Assembly: GCF_022771645.1 (NCBI RefSeq) | Contig: NZ_JALFCU010000120.1 | Coordinates: 1-16,006 of the forward strand | Reading direction: 5' to 3' | Length of the DNA stretch: 16,006 bases | Source of the DNA: Selenomonas sp. | GTDB lineage: Bacteria > Bacillota > Negativicutes > Selenomonadales > Selenomonadaceae | Shown here: positions 13,054 to 16,006 of the stretch, in pieces | Layout of the letters: the number at the start of each line of letters is the position of its first letter | How positions within the stretch are numbered: the first letter of the stretch is position 1 | Translations under genes and position numbers: made by a program | The notes under the pieces: generated by a model | What the model was told of the DNA's origin: nothing | The model's database searches: none | What the model saw: only the letters and a program-made list of their open reading frames with translations

Positions 13054-13109
13054 GAGGCTGCTGTTTATGTTACGCTCGCAACAGTTCCATAGTACATTAC
13101 ATATTACAT

Positions 13110-15584
13110 TTACGTCAGCACTGGTTTCCCACCCGCATCATCGAACGTCGCCGTGCACCTCGGGTAGTTGCTGCACCCCCAGAACACGCCGTTCTTGCCG
13201 CGAAGTTTCCGAAGGTGGCCTTTTTGGCAATGCGGGCAGGCGATCTGCGCGTCCGCCGTGTCATGTTCCGTCTCCTCACCCATTTTTTCCATCGGGCTGG
13301 CGGAGTATTTCGGCTTGTCATTCCAGTTATGCCACTGTTTCGGCACATAGGGCTCCGGCGGGCCGAAGAGCGTGTTGAGCTCGTCCCAGTCGGCGGCCGT
13401 CGGCTGGTTGTCGGCGCGGTCGTCGGCGTATGCGACTTGCGTCGGCGCGAATGCGGAACGGCCGCCGCCCGCCCCCCGCGCCATGGCGCTCGCGGACTGC
13501 GTCCCGCCGCCAAGCGAGCCCCCGCCCGCGCGATTGTTCGCCTCGTCCATATCGGGCTTGCCGTCTTTGTCGTTTGTTGTCAGGCGGCATTTCGGGTAGT
13601 TGCTGCAGCCCCAGAACACGCCGTTCTTGCCTTTTCTTTGGACGAGCACGCCCTGCTTGCATCTCGGGCAGATGTAGTCGCCTTTGACCTCCATCTTCAC
13701 GCCCCAGGCTTTTTCGCAGAGCTTGCGCGTGAAGGCGATCTGCGCCGCAAGGAAGTCGTCGAGCGTGCCGTCGCCCTCGGACATGGAGTGCAGGCGGTCT
13801 TCCCAGATGGCCGTGGAGTCGGGATACGTCATCTCATCGGGCAGCGCGTCAACGAGCAGGTACGCCGACGGCGTCGGGATGAGGTATTTCTTTTTTCCTT
13901 GCGGATGCAAAAACTTTCGCTTGATGAGGTCGTCGATGATCGTCGCGCGCGTCGCTTCCGTGCCGATGCCGTAGACATCTTTGAGCTGCTTTTTTGCCTC
14001 GGGGTTCTTGACGTACTTGTGGATTTCCTTCATGCCCGCGAGCAGCGTTGCCGGCGTGAAACGTGTCGGCGGCTTCGTGACGGACGCTTTGAGCTCGCCT
14101 TGCGTGTACTCTACCGCGTCGCCCTTCTTCATGACGGGCAGCGCATCGTTTTCGTCCTCGCCGCGCTTATCGCTGTCGCTCTCATCGCCGTTGCCATCAT
14201 CGTCAGGATTCGCCGCAGTTGCGGCTTTCTTTTTGCTCTGGTACATGACTTTCCAGCCCGGGTCGCGCTCCGTGCGGCCGCCGGCCGTGAAGAGCTCGTC
14301 CTTGTACGTGACCTCGACCTTCGTCTGGTCGTAGACGTGCGGCGGGTAAAATTGCGCGATGTAGCCGCGCGCGATGAGCTCGTAGAGGTTGCGCTCCGTG
14401 GCGGGCAGCGTCTCGGGATTCACGCGCACGGTCGTCGGGATGATGGCATGATGCGCGGAGATCTTCTTGTCGTTCCACGCGCGGCTCTTGCGACCCGCGT
14501 CCGCGCCGGCCGCCCACGCCGCGAGCGGCGTGTCCGTCGCGGCCTTGAGGTTCGCGAGGATCGTCTTCGCGTCGCCGAACTGGTTCGTCGGCAGGTATTC
14601 GCAGTCCGAGCGCGGATACGTCGTGAGCTTTTTCTCGTAGAGCTTCTGCGCCGTGTCGAGCACGAGCTGCGGCTCGTAGCCATAGCGCTTGCCCGCGAGC
14701 ACCTGCAGGCTCGACAGCGAGAACGGCAGCGGCGCGGGCTCTTGCTTCTTCTGTTTCTGGTAGCCCGTGAGACGGCCCGTGCGCGGCGCCTCGGAGAGCT
14801 CGCGGAGCTTCGCCTCCGCGACGGCTTTGTCGACGAGGCGGTTCTCGCTGTCGAGGCCGGCCATCGTGTCCTTTGGCTTCCACTCGGCGACGAACGAACC
14901 ATTTGCGTGCTCGAACGTCGCCCGCAGATGATAGTAATCGACGGGCTGGAAGTTCTCGATCTCGCGTTCCCTGCGCACGACGAGCGCGAGCGTCGGCGTC
15001 TTCACGCGGCCGATGGGCAGCACGATGCGGTCGTGCCCCGCCCGCCGCGCGGCGAGCGTATAGGCGCGCGAGAGGTTCATGCCGATGAGCCAGTCCGCGC
15101 GGGCGCGCGCGAGCGCCGACTGCTTGAGGTTCCAAAAATCGCTGTTCGGCCGCAGATGCGCGTTCGCCGCCTTGATGCTCTTTTCATCGAGCGCGTTGAG
15201 GAGGATGCGCTGCACCGGCTTCTTGTTTCCGAGGTAGTCGAGCACCTCGTCGACGAGCAGCTGCCCCTCGCGGTCCGGGTCGCCCGCGTGCACGATCTCG
15301 TCGGCCTTTGCGATGAGATTTTTCACGACGCCGAACTGCTTCGCGCTGTCCTTCGCGACATAGAGACGCCACTCCTGCGGGATGATGGGGAGGTCCTCCG
15401 CGCGCCACCTTTTGTAGCGCGCGTCGTACTCATCGGGCTCCGCCTGCCGCAAAATATGGCCGAACAGCCACGTCACGACGCCGTCCCCCGTCGTCAGATA
15501 CCCGTCATGCCGCTGCACGGGCCCGCGCAAACACTTCGCGATCTCGCGCCCCATGCTCGGCTTCTCGGCGATATACAAACGCAA
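13110..15584 (-). CDS. topB: DNA topoisomerase III (type IA) with two C-terminal zinc ribbons
   Basis: Type IA topoisomerase of 824 residues, longer than the 650-residue E. coli TopB. The Toprim domain begins at once (RLYIAEKPS, Glu7) and has DPDREG at 102-107. GRVKTPTLALVVRRE is near 192, the catalytic Tyr323 is in LTTYPRSDCEYLP, SAHHAIIPT follows, and GIGTEATRATIIDDL marks the end of the core. An acidic insertion NPDDDGNGDESDSD lies near the middle. Two four-Cys zinc ribbons lie at about 639-670 and 783-815, each with GKNGVFWGCSNYP, separated by a Gly/Ala-rich linker. It passes single strands to decatenate DNA and resolve recombination intermediates. I chose the TTG at 15584 because GAGGTGG lies six bases upstream and the protein then begins exactly at the Toprim strand; the frame continues upstream over vapC in another phase. 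The gene follows vapC by 16 bases. Confidence 0.94.
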   Translation of the reverse strand: MRLYIAEKPSMGREIAKCLRGPVQRHDGYLTTGDGVVTWLFGHILRQAEPDEYDARYKRWRAEDLPIIPQEWRLYVAKDSAKQFGVVKNLIAKADEIVHAGDPDREGQLLVDEVLDYLGNKKPVQRILLNALDEKSIKAANAHLRPNSDFWNLKQSALARARADWLIGMNLSRAYTLAARRAGHDRIVLPIGRVKTPTLALVVRREREIENFQPVDYYHLRATFEHANGSFVAEWKPKDTMAGLDSENRLVDKAVAEAKLRELSEAPRTGRLTGYQKQKKQEPAPLPFSLSSLQVLAGKRYGYEPQLVLDTAQKLYEKKLTTYPRSDCEYLPTNQFGDAKTILANLKAATDTPLAAWAAGADAGRKSRAWNDKKISAHHAIIPTTVRVNPETLPATERNLYELIARGYIAQFYPPHVYDQTKVEVTYKDELFTAGGRTERDPGWKVMYQSKKKAATAANPDDDGNGDESDSDKRGEDENDALPVMKKGDAVEYTQGELKASVTKPPTRFTPATLLAGMKEIHKYVKNPEAKKQLKDVYGIGTEATRATIIDDLIKRKFLHPQGKKKYLIPTPSAYLLVDALPDEMTYPDSTAIWEDRLHSMSEGDGTLDDFLAAQIAFTRKLCEKAWGVKMEVKGDYICPRCKQGVLVQRKGKNGVFWGCSNYPKCRLTTNDKDGKPDMDEANNRAGGGSLGGGTQSASAMARGAGGGRSAFAPTQVAYADDRADNQPTAADWDELNTLFGPPEPYVPKQWHNWNDKPKYSASPMEKMGEETEHDTADAQIACPHCQKGHLRKLRGKNGVFWGCSNYPRCTATFDDAGGKPVLT
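13161..13631. repeat. 39-base direct repeat encoding the two topB zinc ribbons
   Basis: Positions 13161-13199 and 13593-13631 are identical at 38 of 39 bases. The single difference is a synonymous Gly codon change. The copies are 432 bases apart, a multiple of three. Confidence 0.9.
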
Positions 15585-15591
15585 AAAACAT

Positions 15592-15598
15592 CCACCTC
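15592..15598 (-). promoter_or_regulatory. Ribosome binding site deciding the topB TTG start
   Basis: The - strand reads GAGGTGG six bases before TTG at 15584. It lies immediately after the vapC stop. An ATG directly after the site is out of frame with the topoisomerase and reads a short frame only. Confidence 0.75.
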
Positions 15599-15600
15599 TG

Positions 15601-16005
15601 TCATTCCACCCAGTTCTCGATTCTGAGCCCTGGGATCCGTTCAAATTCACGCACGTTGTTCGTGACGAGCACGAGATGGCGCACGAGCGCCTGCGCGGCA
15701 ATCTGCATATCATACGGCCCGATCAGGCAGCCGCGTCGCTCGAGGCCGGCGCGGATATGGCCGAACGCCTCTGCATCTGCATCATCGAATGGCAACGTCG
15801 CAAAGTTCGAACAGAACACCTTGACCGCCTTGCTGTTGCGTTCCGGCGCCCGGCTTTTTGCCGCGCCGTATTCGAGCTCCGCGACGCAGACGGAAGAAAC
15901 GGCAAGCGTATCCGGCATCATGCTCAAAAGTTTTTCGCGAACGTGAATCGGCCGCCCGTTGATTGCATAAATGCAGATATTCGTGTCGAGCAGATACTCA
16001 ATCAA
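15601..16005 (-). CDS. vapC: VapC-type PIN-domain ribonuclease toxin (start possibly beyond window edge)
   Basis: The 134-residue protein fits the PIN-domain VapC family in length and acidic residues: Asp7 in LLDTNICIY, Glu43 in VAELEYG, Asp99 in GPYDMQIAAQAL, and the terminal VTNNVREFERIPGL block. These acidic residues bind the metal ions used to cut RNA; enteric-type VapC with this TNNxREF signature cut initiator tRNA. A TTG at 16005 is the first possible start and gives MIEYLLDTN, a typical VapC beginning, but one base remains before the edge, so the start and the ribosome binding site cannot be checked. A VapB antitoxin should be encoded just outside to the right. The stop is 16 bases before the topB start, so the two are probably co-transcribed. 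Confidence 0.9.
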   Translation of the reverse strand: MIEYLLDTNICIYAINGRPIHVREKLLSMMPDTLAVSSVCVAELEYGAAKSRAPERNSKAVKVFCSNFATLPFDDADAEAFGHIRAGLERRGCLIGPYDMQIAAQALVRHLVLVTNNVREFERIPGLRIENWVE

Positions 16006-16006
16006 A

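Noticed and set aside
13215..15626. 803-codon open frame on the + strand opposite topB
   Set aside because: It is an antisense shadow in GC-rich DNA. Its product is Arg/Val/Leu-rich without motifs, whereas the - strand frame has all topoisomerase motifs.

Overview
The window is a 16 kb piece of a bacterial chromosome rich in G and C. It is dense with genes, has strong AGGAGG-type ribosome binding sites, and uses some TTG starts. A sulfate-activation operon of the AprAB/CysDN kind, sigma-54, a eukaryote-type hexokinase, and dispersed two-hairpin intergenic repeats together suggest a diderm Firmicute of the Negativicutes (Selenomonas/Mitsuokella-like). This placement is inference from gene content; no marker gene such as rRNA is present.

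Left part (1-3750, + strand): a tightly packed sulfate assimilation operon. It holds the 3' end of an APS reductase alpha subunit (aprA-like), a 2x[4Fe-4S] beta subunit (aprB-like), cysD and cysN. ATP sulfurylase (CysDN) makes APS and the AprAB-like enzyme would reduce it directly to sulfite, so PAPS would not be needed. CysN carries a C-terminal tail that looks like a decayed APS kinase domain. A strong hairpin at 3767-3796 separates this operon from everything to its right, which is all on the - strand.

Middle (3811-9633, - strand, so transcription runs right to left): a lower-GC coiled-coil protein of unknown function, rpoN (sigma-54), a hexokinase of the eukaryotic fold family, and a Uup-type ABC-F ATPase. 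rpoN and the ABC-F gene each have a TATAAT box followed by a hairpin with a T-run just ahead of the ribosome binding site, an arrangement that could attenuate transcription.

Right part (9889-16005, - strand): a CNNM/CorC-type membrane protein with CBS domains, a DEAD-box RNA helicase with a DEFD motif II, topoisomerase III (topB, TTG start, two zinc ribbons) and, 16 bases upstream of topB, a VapC-type PIN toxin that reaches the window edge.

Six copies of a dispersed intergenic element are present (near 4593, 7555, 9769, 11524, 12809 and 12960). Each contains a pyrimidine-rich hairpin of the cctctccc/gggagagg type. Two of them sit in opposite orientation at 12828-13053, giving a 226 bp unit with perfect 14 bp inverted ends. 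I found no CRISPR array, tRNA, rRNA, prophage or complete insertion sequence. The less ordinary items are the decayed APS kinase tail, the repeat family, the hairpin leaders, the nearly identical duplicated zinc-ribbon DNA in topB, and the orphan coiled-coil gene.
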